Positions 38,925 to 51,920 of a stretch of 64,000 nucleotides of DNA are shown piece after piece. A model generated the notes under the pieces. The model was not told where the DNA came from. It saw only the letters and a list, made by a program, of their open reading frames with translations, and did not search any database. The translations under genes and the position numbers were made by a program. Position 1 is the stretch's first letter. Each line of letters starts with the position of its first letter. Where the stretch lies: contig NC_135248.1 in NCBI RefSeq assembly GCF_947623445.1, positions 9,982,977-10,046,976 of the forward strand. The letters are read 5' to 3'. This DNA is from Clavelina lepadiformis. Its lineage: Eukaryota; Chordata; Ascidiacea; Aplousobranchia; Clavelinidae.

Positions 38925-39050
38925 GAGACAGCAAACGCAACGGAGTCAAAGACAATTATCTATAGGAGTCTAGCAGTAAGACAAATAGTCTTGGCTTTAG
39001 GCCAACCTAAAAGCAAGCCACACCGCCATCCCCACAAAACAGTGAAGTCA
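38925..39050 (-). repeat. Dispersed repeat, mate of 22435-22565
   Basis: On the complement it shows GTGGGGATGGCGG, TTTTAGGTTGGCCTAAAGCC, GTCTTTGACTCCGTT and TTTGCTGTCTCT in the same order as 22435-22565. Confidence 0.6.
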
Positions 39051-39438
39051 CTGATTGCGGAAGCAGGCAAATTGCCCAACACTTACTGTATTCTTGCCCT
39101 GCACTTTGCCTTTTCTGCAATAGTAAGCAAGTAGAAAGTACCAGTTGCTTTAAGCCTATTTAAAAGCCGTTAATTTCTTAATGCTGTGTTTTTCCAAATA
39201 CATAATATATCTTTGTATGTAAATGCTGCTTGTCCCTCAGCTTGAATGCCATTGTATGTTATAGGTTAAACTGCACTTACGTTGTGTATACGAAATAATA
39301 ATACTTATCGTAATTTTATAGCCAATGAAGAGAGTTATTCTTTTAAAATTATGCTGAAATCTATAGAGACAAGATACATACATATATTTGCTATTTTTAA
39401 TGACACTCATTATTTATTTTTTATTCATCATAACATTA

Positions 39439-39448
39439 TTTATTTATT
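39439..39448 (-). terminator. Poly(A) signals, lipoxygenase-like gene
   Basis: Two overlapping minus-strand AATAAA motifs (plus TTTATTTATT), about 200 bases after the stop at 39645. Confidence 0.4.
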
Positions 39449-39644
39449 CAGTTTGTAATCTTCCACGAAAAGTCTACACTCTACAATAATGTGCAAAGAT
39501 TAAGTTATATCATCAGTTACTTATTACAGGAAGTATAGGTTGAATGCACGGAGAACTGGCACGAATGTTTTGCAAAGTTCCATGTTTCAAGGGTCACAGA
39601 GATTCGCCGTTCATTGTTGGTGTCGCACTCCAGCTGCTGGGCCA

Positions 39645-42600
39645 TTAAAAACAAACACTTCTAATAATTTTATCTAAAGGAACCATTGCTTTGCCACTCT
39701 TCTGCAACTGATTATCCAGGTCACCGAGGTTACGTTGAAATGTTTCTGCGCATTGCTTGGCGTGATCATTTGTGAATTTGTACCTTAATTTGATAAAATA
39801 GAAATAGCTTAGATAAAACAAATGTTAATATAATCACCGAGACATCATGGTTGATACTACCGGCAATGTTATAAAAATCATTAGTCTAATTTTTTCTGAC
39901 CTAGTTGAGGATAGTCCAAGGTCTAAATCGGTATTCGGGTTGTAACGTACAAAGCAGTTAAAAAAGCAACGGCTTCTGTAAACATCTTCAGGGTGAAAAT
40001 ATGGCATGACTTCGGAAATCGTATTTGGATTTTCCACATATCCAACTAAAGGTTTTCTGATCATAAAAAAGGTAAAATACAAAAGGTATTGTTTGTCATA
40101 AAGCGTTATTCCCTTTAAACTGCTAGATGAAATAATTTCCTTCTATGATTAAAAACTTTAGAGTCCCGGAAGTTATGATGAACTTCTTGAGTCAGCCATG
40201 TAACAATTGTCATGATTCATGTTTAGTTATCGTTGCAATTTATTGCATTTTTTTGTGTACCATGTAGTAAATTCTGTTACTTATTTTCATCATACCAACC
40301 TCATTGCTATGCAGCCGTACTTGTAGGCAAATTGTTCCAAATAAGTGTAGTGGTCGCAAAAATGTACCACCGCACTTTTCCAAAGCAGTATGGTAACAAC
40401 ATCAATCATTTCGTATTGTTTTATGGCGGGTAAATGGATAGCCACATGAGGAAGCAAAATATCAAAATCGTCTTTTAACAGAGGGGCCAATTGTGTTACA
40501 TATTCTCTGATAACTCTTCTGTACTGAAGTGGAGAAACTTTGGTATTATGATAAACTTAAGTATAAACCAAATAAAATTTATGGTTTTATAGGCGTTTCA
40601 CCGTAAGCATTCAACTTTAAAACTAACTGAAATTCAAACTTTTAACTGGTGATGATTTGATGAACGGGAAATGATTTACTGAAGCTAGGAAGATGTGATA
40701 AGGCAACTCCTGTTCCATGTCTGGTGCGAGCTGTTGTTTTTCGTAGTAAAATACTTCACATCTTTTCTGCAGTCCGTTAATGAAGTCATTGTTGTTGATT
40801 GGAAAACTAAGCCATGGCCGAAATAGTTTATCCACCAAACTTCCAGTATTGGAAGTAGATTGGCCTTCCTAACAATTTATTTTTGATTAATGCATGTTTA
40901 AAAGATATACAACTTTAGCATGACTTTTCCTTCTATGGAAGGAGTACTTACAAATAAAGCTTTGTGATTAATATACTGCGTAAAACGAGTGTGCGGCTCT
41001 ACAAGTTGTCTCAGCACCGAGCTTTTTGGCAGTATAAGTCGAATTTGAGCTGCCATTATGGAAGGAAACACAAAATGGACGTTATCGTGTGTAAGACCTG
41101 GACCAAAGAAGCCAAGCTGCGCCTGGGCGTGAGCTTTTGCTAGATTCCAATTTTTAGAACCTGGTTTGTGCAACCTTCCCATGCGATCCGTTATGCTGAG
41201 GGTTTGGTTCTCGTGGAGCTTAATTTCGGTAACATCCCAGTAAAATCCTTGAAAGAGGTTGTAACTATCGATATCAAAATGCATTGTCCACTCAACATCT
41301 GAATGACCTGAAAAATTAATGTTTAACAAGTTATGTAGAATTAAATTGAAACGATTCAATAACTTAAGCATTGCAAAATGAAAGAAGTCAGAATTAGTAC
41401 TCAATAGTGTATAGCCTACTGTAGATTAAAAACCTCCCTACCATTCTCCGAGCGTGATAAACCGTAGCTGAATACACCGTTGTGAAGAACTCGATATAAA
41501 ACGTCATCGGAAATTAAAGGAACAATTTGCTGGTTTCCTGCCAACTTAGAAAGTTCCCAAAGGCTACCAAATACTAACTGAGTAATGTAGGTTGTGGATC
41601 TGTGCTTTTTGAAGTCAATTTTTTCTTCCTTAGATAAACTTTTCACTTCGACCATGCGACGGTTTTGAAATGGCTTTAGTTCAACTGAAAGTTATTCAAC
41701 AACAACAAAATGGTTGCAAATAAATTTTTGTTAATTCTACCCACATGTTAATTTTATGGTTTCTACATCATGCTTTTACATTTGTTGTAGATGTACAAAT
41801 GTTTCAGATTAAAGCAAAAATTACCAGCCAAAAGTCAAATAAAAACGTATCAAAGGCAAGCACAAGATAATGATGTAAAAAACTCAGTCAAATATTTGGA
41901 TACTGTGTCATTTAGTTGCATATAGATTATTCATTTTTCCATTTTTATTTCATCACGATTTAGCTGTATGGCTTCGTTACGGAAAATACTGATGGATTGA
42001 CTTTTTGTTTGTTTTTTTGTTATTATTTATTTTATTGGTAGTTTCAACCAATTTTTTCATTTCAAAACTTAAAACGTATCTTATGACCTTATTTTAGATA
42101 TAAAGTTAGAATTTATTCTCATTTAAAAACTTTCTATGTGTTACTAAAAAGCGAGTTTGTGCTTTTGTTGGCTGTAAGGTAAAATGACCAAGCGCTGGAC
42201 AAACTAAACTAGTTTTCACCGATTAGCAGCTAAACAGCTATAGATCAATACTTATACGTCATCGCATGACCAATGCTACATCATACATGGTTATATACAA
42301 ACCTATATAAATTCAATTGGTCGCGAAAGTTACGAACAAACGTTATTCTTTGAGTTATGAAACATTTTAATATAGGACTTTAATACGTCATAGATAAAAA
42401 CTGAAACCCGCATGGCTGTGAAAATATTTTAACTACTTAAAGCGGATGTAAGTTTAATAATTCTAATGTACTGAATTCTATAAATAAACCCGTAAAAGTT
42501 TACTATATCTTACGTATAGGTTTTTCATTCCCTAATAAATATAGTTATCGAATGCATGGTTCGTAAAAGTTTGCAAAGGTTTTGCGAAATTTACACTCGT

Positions 42601-42925
42601 GGGGATTGGTCTGGAAAAACGCATTTTGGCATAGAAGACTTCACCCTAGCCTAACCTTTGTTAGTTAGAAAGGATTTATATCAAATTAAAGTTATTGTTT
42701 TAAATAGTGAAACGACATGAAAAAATATTTACGCTTACATGGCGTTTAGCCGCAGAAAGTTATTGTTTTTAACTATACGTAGTTACCTTTGTTTTTGCTG
42801 GTGATGTTGCATTGGATGATACTAATCCAAAGCAAAACCCTCATGCTTAGGTATGCAAAGAGAGCTGGAACGGACAGCGAGATCAACACAATGTATTTTT
42901 TGATGATATCAACCAATTTTGTCAT
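39645..42925 (-). CDS. Lipoxygenase-like protein, membrane-anchored
   Basis: Seven exons on the minus strand: 42925-42787, 41684-41442, 41307-40952, 40868-40640, 40537-40300, 40056-39901, 39783-39645. Phases agree and give exactly 499 residues from ATG to TAA. Residues about 10-40 are hydrophobic (YIVLISLSVPALFAYLSM), a signal anchor or signal peptide. The middle resembles the catalytic domain of compact lipoxygenases: NWNLAKAHAQAQLGF, THDNVHFVFPS (about 200-210), LPKSSVLRQLVEPHTRFTQYIN (about 221-240), PWLSFPINNNDF, and DVVTILLWKSAVVHFCDHYTY (about 368-388). Family enzymes bind iron through His residues and the C-terminal carboxylate, usually Ile. Here the His pair is H-x3-H (usual H-x4-H) and the chain ends in SVCF, so dioxygenase activity is doubtful. 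The donor after 40640 (GTTTGA) is weak. Family membership rests on pattern memory and is not certain. Confidence 0.65.
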
Positions 42926-45179
42926 TGCAAGTTCTCAATTTTGTGTTATACAACAATAAATAAGTGGCAGCAGCGTCGCTTCTTTTTCAAACCTGTAACT
43001 GACATATTTATTTAATTTAGTCATAATCATGTATGCTGCTGTAGGTTTGGCAGATTCATGACATTTTGAAAGTAGAATCTGTATGACATATATATATATA
43101 ATATAATATAATCTGCTTAACTATATAAGTAGATTGAGTAAGAGCTCTGAATTTCGTTTTTTTAATGTTGTTTCAAAACAGCAACAATCCTCCAATGAAA
43201 TTTAACATTTGTTCAACAGTTACAAACGTAAATTAAACTTAACTTTGGAGTGTTTATAATTGTTCTTACTGCTTGTAACTAATCTGGATACGAAATGGCA
43301 GCATTTTGCGATATACCGTTGTTTTCTTTTCTTAATTTTAGTCATAAGAGTCGTTTTCAGGTGACCTTTGTAGCTGGAAATTTCGCTTCAGTGAATACGG
43401 TGTTGTGATAACAATATGAGCTGTGAGAAATCTACGAAGTTCTTCTGCTAGGCAATATTACCGATGAGATAACGAGGCTACGGATCACACGGCACGATGC
43501 ATATAATGCACAACAGTGAAAGATAATATCTACATAACTATAACTTTGCAAAGGGAAACAGCTCTGTAAATACACCTTTTTCGCAAACGGCAAAACCGCT
43601 AACTATTTTCTCTTTGTGTACTAGGCATTAAGTAAACTAAGTATTTGTACTTGTGACACAAACTTCCCTTGATTCATTTTGCCACCAATCTGAGTTCAAA
43701 AATACATCTTTGCAAATAATCTTTGAAAAAAGTAATCAATGCTCAGGCAGACAGCAAATTTGTAAAATCTGTTATTCAGTCAAAATCAAGTTCGTGTCTC
43801 AAGTCAAAATGATTTAGGTCTTACTTTTGTCAGAGCATCGCTAACAGGGTTTGTACTGTATACGCCATTAGCTTTACTGTTCCACACTCTGTCTGTGTGC
43901 ACACACTACAGTGATATTATAGCAATACTCAAATCATTTCTAAACACATACTGTACCTGCCACAGTACTACAAAGGTATACAACGGTACTGAATCATAGC
44001 TTTAGCAAGCGGATGAGTAAATCATTATTAAGCTCAACTTAACGGTTATTACAAAGCGAGTGTGCGTCAAATGGGACGCATTGATGATGGTTTTAGTAAG
44101 CTCATTGTGGTGGTGGTCGGTCAATTCCACCAACGGATAATTCAATTCAGGACAATTCAATTCAAGTACGATTCAACCCACAAAGGTTGGGTGGGTCGTT
44201 GTGGGTTAATCGTCCTTGGGTTGAATTGGAATGGGGCCATTATAGTTATATCAGAAAACGAGACGATTAATTAAACCACTTGTTCATCGACATGGTGTTG
44301 ATAATTTTACAGAGATATTAACATAAGGTCTGCTGCTTTTCTTTTTACAAATATCTTGGCTGTTTATTTCTGCTGTGACTTACTAACTGCTCCAAACGTT
44401 ATTTACAAAGAACTAGGAAATGCTTTGTATGAAGCCAAGTTATCAAGGGCAATATCTAAAGAGAAAAAAGTTCAACTAAAGGCACTTTTATGATTATACT
44501 GTAGCACTAATAAATGCACAAAAAGGAAAATTTTCTGTTTATTAGCATAAAACATAAACTGTACATTTAGCTTGCTAAATAAAACTGTATTATTCTAGGT
44601 AAGAAAGTGTGTTCGCCTTTAAAAGGCAACGTGCTGAGAAATATGAAGTAAAAACAACATCATCTTCAAGTTCAGTTATGCATGCAAGTTACGTGAAATT
44701 TGAGAAAGCAAAGAAATTCAAACAGTTCAAGTCATTACGTGACGCAATGAAGCCTAAATACCCTGTGCCATTTGCGGCAGAAAGATGCTATGATCAACCT
44801 TTTGTGGTCCCCAGTGTGGTGGAGCACACGCCTGGTTAAATATTTGTGCGTGAGAACCAAGATTTCTGGCTCTTTGCACGGAGCCGAGTGAGGGTGTTAC
44901 ACGTCGTCTGTTGTGCAGTGGATATTTGACTTGAAAGCCCAAATCTGGCTGCCTCTCCCTTGCTTGGTTTGTCACTTCTTGAAGCTTGTATACACTGACC
45001 GGATTACGGCCTACGCAAATACAACAACGATACCATTCAATACGGTACAATACAATACAGATGATATAACGTATATAAACATAATCTTCCTTTATATTTG
45101 GCCATTAAATAAATCACTGTTCAAACATACATTTCTGAATCCAAGGCGTTTATAGAAATGGAAAAATTTGTTTAAAATT
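42926..45179. other. Intergenic, no gene recognised
   Basis: A TA-rich microsatellite lies at about 43088-43112. A short ATTCAA-type imperfect repeat lies near 44120-44175. An open frame of 76 codons at 44609-44839 (Lys-rich) has no partner exon that I can support. Nothing else is seen. Confidence 0.4.
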
Positions 45180-48100
45180 TTAGAAACACCGTATTACGTC
45201 TTCACCTATATACGTTGGATCACCAAGTCTAGTCCTAGTTTCTTCTTTAACAATGTTGTGACGTTTTTCAAACCTGTCGACCAAGCTATGTAAATTCTTA
45301 TCCCGAACATCTTTAACATCTTTTCTTATCTTCCAGCGTGCATCCTGTAATATAGTTGATGTAATCAGGGTTTGGAGAAACTAGGTTGCTGTCCATTTTG
45401 CTAATTGCAAGCAGTTTGTTTGCTATAGTTTGAAGCTGAGTTACTGTTTTTGTTAGCTCATGCCAAGCTAATAGCTAGTTAACATTGCTCTAAATCTAAA
45501 GTATAAAGTTTTGCTTAGTTTATTGAAAAGGAATGTAAGAATTTTTTTCCAAAACTGCAGTGATTATTATAGAAAATTTGGGAAAAAATATTCACGAATT
45601 AGGTATAACTGGTTTATTACAGAACTTTCGGAGAAAATGTTTTTATTGATCCAAAAAGGCCCAGATGTTGAACACACAAAGAAGGCGTAAACATCTTCAA
45701 ACACAAATGTATTCAAATTAAAATAATGCACACAAAATCCTAACTTGAAATTTTGCTCCGTGTCAAAGGCTTAGTCTTTGTTATAACAACGAAACCCTCC
45801 AATCAATCTTCCCTATAACTTTTTAAAAATAGATTTACCTGAAGTAATTGTCGTTCTGGCTGGTATTTAACTTCGTGATCTTTACAATCAAGTTCGGGAA
45901 TCGCTTGCTCAACGTTGCGCATGAATGTGCGACCACGAGCTTTTCGAAATCTCTCCATTTCATTGGGAGTTCTCAAATTCTTTTTCGATGCGTAAAATCT
46001 AGGATCAGGTCCCCGCTTCTTGAAAAGATCCGCAGGTGGGTGTGGCTATAAAAAATATTTACTGTATGTTTAATTTTGAAGTCACGCAAATCCACATGTT
46101 AGAAATAAAAATTGTGGCTATGTATTATAACGCCTGAGTGTATTGTGTGTAGAGTATGTATTATAGCATAGTGTATTGTATGTATTATAAACCTAATGCT
46201 TTAAGCTACTTTTTTCAATTTTGGTCCTCTTTGCTTTCTGGTAGAAGTGTGACGTGCATAGGGACTTTTTGGACCTGGAGTGGCATATTGTCCAAGTATT
46301 CTAAAAAAAATTAGGATTTAGAATAGAATCATGCCTGATTTCAAAAAAAATGTTTGTCTAGGTTGAATATTGTACTCCTCTTCTTGTATCGTTTCTAGAG
46401 GCTCGCTTAGATGTAACCCGGTCTCCAAAAGATAATCATCCCCAATGGTTGATATGCTACTGCTGGTTGTAGCCGGTCTCAGCTGGTCCTGTGTCTTTGA
46501 ACGCCTACCACTCCGACCACTAGCGGTTGACATTCTACTGACTGAGTTTGATGCAGCTTCAACTACGGAAAGCACAAAATATTTTGAAAAGATTGACAAG
46601 TATTTATTCTGAACCGTTAATTTTGCTGAAAGAAAAATATTTTTTTTTATTTTTGTTGTAAATAGTAAAATAAACCAGAACGGACGATGTCGTTCCTGTT
46701 AGATTAGGGCTTAGAAGATTATCTAAGCTTAACGATAGCCTTTTGTTGTCCACCTTCTGCTGCTGTCTCCAGGTCTTTGTCGATGGCCTTTGCTGGAAGT
46801 GGTGTTAAGGCGGATGCCTTTTGAGCTGGAGCGATTGAACTCACTTCGGCGGACGTTGATGGTCGTTTCTTCGGTTTTCTTTCTTCCAGTATTGCAGCTA
46901 GATTTTCCTGAGTTCGAAACATATTTTTCAAGGTTTACGCATCTTTTACTATAACTTAATAAGCATTTTTTGCTGAAAATGTTTCGTTGGTATCTACCAA
47001 GCTCTATTACATGTTAATTTTGTACCGCTACGCCAGCTACTGGAAGTAGACAAATCCGGTCTTTATTAATAGCAACAACAACAAAAATGTTAATAAACAC
47101 AGTTTTTTCTTGAGTATTGTGGAGCAACATAAAAGTGACCTCCAAATAAAGCACGGAGAGTGCTTTTGTACAAAGCAATCGTTATAAACAACGTCAGAAA
47201 CTGAGAAGCAAGAAAGTTTAAAATCACCTGAAAGTGTTTTTGTATGACTGCAAATAAAAAAGTGAGAAACTTTCGTCACAGAAATATCTGTCTTATCAAT
47301 AATGTTGAAAACTAATTACGTTTCACCTGGTCTTTCTCCATCTGAGCACCGTATGGCTTTGTTTTGCGGTCTTGATTTGGTTTCTCAGGATTAAGAACGT
47401 CGTAGCTAACATCTGGTGGTCTTATCCATTCGCTTCCTGAACGGGCTTTGAGAAGAGCTCTGTAAAACTACAAACACAGAAAACGTAAAGATCGTAATCA
47501 ATTTTACGACAACTTTTAACGCTTGATTATTTCTTAAAGAATTTTAAAGAGTAGGCTATGGCATTTTTTATGTTGTTGTCTCTATATATACTCTTTATAT
47601 GAGTTAAATATGAGAGTAACAGTGCATGCTTTTCCATAAAACATCATGGGCGTTGCTTGCATTCGTAACAACATAGCATTTTCTTATGCAGTATATTCTT
47701 TCGTGTAATATAATTAATATATAATATCTTGCAACGCCTATATTTAATGTACCTGTCGCTGTTTGCTGTTCGCCAATATTACCCGTATATGCGTTTTATG
47801 TTTCCTTATGCTGGCATTACAAGACTACTTTCAATTGATGGTATAATAAAGTTCGGTAAAATACCTCGGTGTTTATTCTGTCTTCTTTTGTTGGCCGCTG
47901 TCGTGGCTCGGCAGACTGCGAGCGGGCGACATTTCCTGGATGTTTCTTTGACGCAGAAGAGACAGAGACTTCGATTTTTCTTGCACTTTTAACAACACGA
48001 TCAGAAGGTGATTGTTTTGAACTCAGGCAGGCAGGCGTTTGCTGCTTCGTCCCTTTTTGTTTACCTGAAAATTTAGAAATGCGTACTTCGAACCTCTTAT

Positions 48101-48941
48101 ACATAAAAAAGCTAAACACTCAAATTTGCTGACTCCGATTTGAAGCATTTATTAATTATTGATATACGTCTCAGAATGTTTTTAATTATTTTATGAGCAA
48201 CACGATATATACTGTACCCGTAATCGGATTAGTCGGTTTCTGATCGTATGCGGTTAAATTCTTGTCTCGTGCCAGTGTTTTTTGTGGTATAAGATTTTCC
48301 ACCGGCGGGTGGCGGTAGTCTCTTTCGTAACTAGTATCAAATATCTTTGGCGGCTTTAGCTGGGGAAATATAAAATGAAAGCAAAGTAGAGCGGTGGAGG
48401 CTTTTTCATTAGCAAGGCACGCTCATAAATTTTACCATTAGGGTTTTTGTAAAGTTTTATAAATTCCTATGATTGAAATTTTTACAAACCTACCCTTTGG
48501 CAAAGTTTGTATATAAGCCAAGACATTTTTCTTTTTTTTTACAAGAACGTAATGTATAATACAAGAACATTAAAACTGTGAAAAAGTTTTTCAACAGTTT
48601 ACATAAATAATATAGCCCATACGAAAAAAGCTGTTATGCTGAATTTATACGGTTGTGCATTCTACACAACTGTTATTTAGGCCTACTAAAATACACTTAC
48701 ATTAAATAATTGTAGTGCGTTTGGGTCTACAATTTCGACGGTGACATCGGCAACAAAAGGATGGTTACGCTTGAATTGTTTCCTTGTCAAAAACGGAAGA
48801 ATTTTTGTTTTAGTCCGGATCATTTAAATGACAAATACAATTTAATGTTATGCTAAATATATACCTTGCATCAGTGATTTGCGGTGGGGTAGCAATTAAG
48901 TAATTGTACTGACCCACAGCTTCTCGTTTTACTTTTGACAT
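45180..48941 (-). CDS. Unrecognised basic, Pro-rich protein
   Basis: Ten exons on the minus strand: 48941-48865, 48782-48701, 48359-48218, 48064-47865, 47467-47327, 46907-46754, 46562-46335, 46300-46210, 46045-45839, 45344-45180, about 495 residues. It starts MSKVKREAVGQYNYL and ends GEDVIRCF. No membrane span or enzyme motif is seen. It has short Pro/Tyr-rich blocks (FDTSYERDYRHPP, GSEWIRPPDVSYDVLNPEKP), a Ser/Lys-rich low-complexity middle, and a charged, probably helical C-terminus. Such blocks are common in axonemal and microtubule-associated proteins, but that is only a guess. Phases agree except at the junction 46335/46300. The only fitting donor there is GC (minus GCATGA), and the frame then needs one extra base, next to a run of eight T at 46343-46350. 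The exon at 46907 can also read through its donor to a stop at 46719. Confidence 0.7.
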
Positions 48942-51920
48942 CTTTTGCAAAACTTAGAAGCATCAAGATGTATTCTTGTAAGTTTCAGTTGTCATTTAAA
49001 ACAAACTAATATAGTCTGTAAATATGAAATATCAAAAACATTGTGTTTTATCCATTTTCAACAAAACAAATGTTTGACGTCTTATGCCATGTTTTGTTTG
49101 AAATATATTTTTAGTTTTTTGGAAGCGTAAGAGGTCTGTGCCTATGATGACAACACAGAAGACTAAAGCGGGCTAGGACCACTTTATTTTGTATCATGAC
49201 GACTTCAAACGTATCAATTGACTGTTGAAACTAAAAATCAATCGCTATATAAATACACTTGAGATAGGCTACTAACTTTCGGTTATGATGCTACGGCTTG
49301 TTATAGGCATTTTACGAACGCCTCTCACGAATTAATACAGTGACAGTATGCACTAACTTTTTAAACCTTTTCTTGTTGTGTGTACTATATACCGAAAATA
49401 ACTAATAAAGGCAAACGTAGATCTATTCAGCATTACCTGCTTGTTTCCAAAACATGAAACACATTTCAAAAATCCTTTACTTTTTACCGGTTTATTTAAC
49501 AATTTTCTTGTCCTGACATTATTGATAACACGTGCTGACCAGAAACTTACACGATTCTAAGCGCGTTAAAGTATTTTCAAAACCTAATTACTTTTATTGA
49601 CAAAATACAAGCGCTACACTTCAGCTCAACAATGGTACGCTTCATAACCTGGCAACCAACCACGCGAAACATGATATGTTGAAGTATGAGAAATCGGCGA
49701 GTCAAACAATGTCTTATACTGATATTATCTCACATCAACCTTTGACTTTAAAGTTTTAATTTGCTGCTCATATCATATAGGCCTATACAAAACTTAACTG
49801 AAATCTGTGTAACACCTTGCCATATTGTTAGCGACGCTATAGATAAGGCTAATCAAAAATTATTTTTGTTTTTACAATGCCGCAGTTTCAAATAATAAAG
49901 TGTAATTTTAGTTAAGTCGTTTATTAAAAACGTCGAAGATCTTCACATCAGCTAATGCCAAAAATAATTTTAAAAACATGAATTGCCTCATTACGCTACT
50001 TGTTAACGAGGCTCACTATATACCTTAAATGCAAAGCTGAAACACCCTAAACTCTGTAATAAAAATCCTAATTAACTTTTTTGGAAATTTGTATAATTTT
50101 ATTTATTACGCCTGCCCCGCCCCAAATAACCCAAACGACCAAAGTTATTCACAAACATCGAAATTACCTCCAAAGTTAATGAAGTTTCCCTTGTGGGCCT
50201 GTAGTAGAATTATTTCCGTGTAAAGGTCTAAGACTTAGGCTATAGCTAATATTTTATAGTTGCAGTTGGAAGCACTAGGACAGGGCTGATACAAGATTAA
50301 AGCTATAAAAAAGAAAAAATGTTAAAAGTTAAGTTGATGAATATATCAGGCCTATTGTGTTTTTGTATAGGCCATTGCACGCACAACATAGCAGACAAAT
50401 TTTATAAAGGTGAAAATTGGTAATCTAATATAGCTTAAAGTAGTGTTAGTGAAATTGGATAAACAATGCTTGATTACTGGGAACTTAAATTTACACACTA
50501 GTGTTCACTAATTCTGTACATGTGCCAAAAAATCATGCAACTATAATTCATACAAAAGTAATTATATGGCATGGAATATTTTTGCCATTAAATCTAAAAA
50601 ACCAGAAAAACGTATTGAAATCCTTTTCAAAGTATAATATTTTGTAGCCTACTATTCAAGTTTTTACAAATTGAAACAACATTCGAAACATAAATCATAT
50701 GATCGTTTTTATATCCAGACCTTTCAAAAGAACTCATTTTTGTTTGATTTATAAAGAAAAGTGAAAAGCAATTAATATATCAACAGTAAATATACAAACT
50801 TAATTATTAATTTTACACGCGCAGCAGATATTAGACTACGCACACTCCTACGCACTCTTTGTCGCGTGCTAAGCTATATACTGCTCCTAATATTGAAAAA
50901 GTCCAGTGCGTAGAATTCAAAGTGCTGTAAAATGAATACTAGCCAAAACAAAAAAGTTCGATGTTTTTCTTTGTCTTGCAAAAAATTCATGTGCTACTTA
51001 CCTGTGCATAACTTTAAAATCAGATGCCTAAAACGCTTGCAATTTAAAACAGAATGGAAATGGGTCGATAATTCCATTGTTAAATACAAAGCGATCGAAA
51101 AAGTTTTGTCACTCAGAGTAATTCGGAAACGGTTTATTCGGACCCCTCAACTGCAATCCAGTTAACCCTGTTAACCCAGTGGGGGACGGGGTACCTCCAA
51201 ATTATAAAGGTTCGCATGGACCACTCGGATCGTATTGATAACTTCGGTAGCTTGCACATGGGTTGAAAAGGTTCAATTGAAGTCTAAAATGTCGCTATAA
51301 TAATGCACTATATAGGCCAACATCTCAAAAACTCTAAGCAGTAAGAGTTGGTGGAATGGAAAACTGTATTTTGGCTTGCGTTGAGAGAATGGCCAAATGT
51401 TTTAAGAGCTTCCAGTGTCAGGTCTAAAATTTCCGTGCTTGTCCACTCCACTCTAAGTTCGTGCAAGTGTAAAAATTTAGGGCTTTTACTTTTCAGGCAC
51501 CGCTTCAAAACTTCTTAAAATAATATCTTTTCTCACCTTTATACGTACAATAGCGGTCAATTGATAATGTACGCTTTCTAAACGCCTTGTAAAACTTTTA
51601 AGGCCGTATATAACAATTTTGAAACGTCATATAAACGCTTACAAATATGTTTTGACCAGTATAGCTGTATAGGATAGGACGATAGGTTATAGCTGATAAG
51701 CAGTAGCAAAAAAAAATGCATTAGACGAAAAAGAATAAACACGTACAAAATCTTATGGCAAAAAAAGTTGGTTTCGTGGGAAAGGAGCTATTGTTCAGTG
51801 GCCCCTTAAATACGCTATTGTTAGGTTTTTCCTTCTCCACTTAGGTGCAAATTATGTATTTTGTTAGGACATAGTTGTTTGAATCATGTTTAAAACAAAC
51901 TGTACGTGTGCTTTTACCTA
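48942..51920. other. Intergenic, no gene recognised
   Basis: AT-rich, with no protein-like frames. The interval 51170-51300 has a GC-richer patch (GTGGGGGACGGGGTACC) of unknown origin. Confidence 0.4.

Larger units (their letters stand above)
37861..39644. other. Intergenic; possible LTR or promoter
   Basis: No coding content seen. About 38526-38800 has the look of a pol II promoter or solo LTR: GTGACGTAG at the start, CATTGGTTAAAATAC, GTATAAAAGC near 38690, then a pyrimidine-rich stretch. No second copy was found in the window. 38925-39050 is the inverted mate of the repeat at 22435-22565. Confidence 0.35.

Noticed and set aside
43087..43115. Alternating TA run as a possible regulatory site
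   Set aside because: A simple TA microsatellite explains it.
44609..44839. Lys-rich plus-strand frame of 76 codons
   Set aside because: No domain, no partner exons and no poly(A) context that would support a gene.
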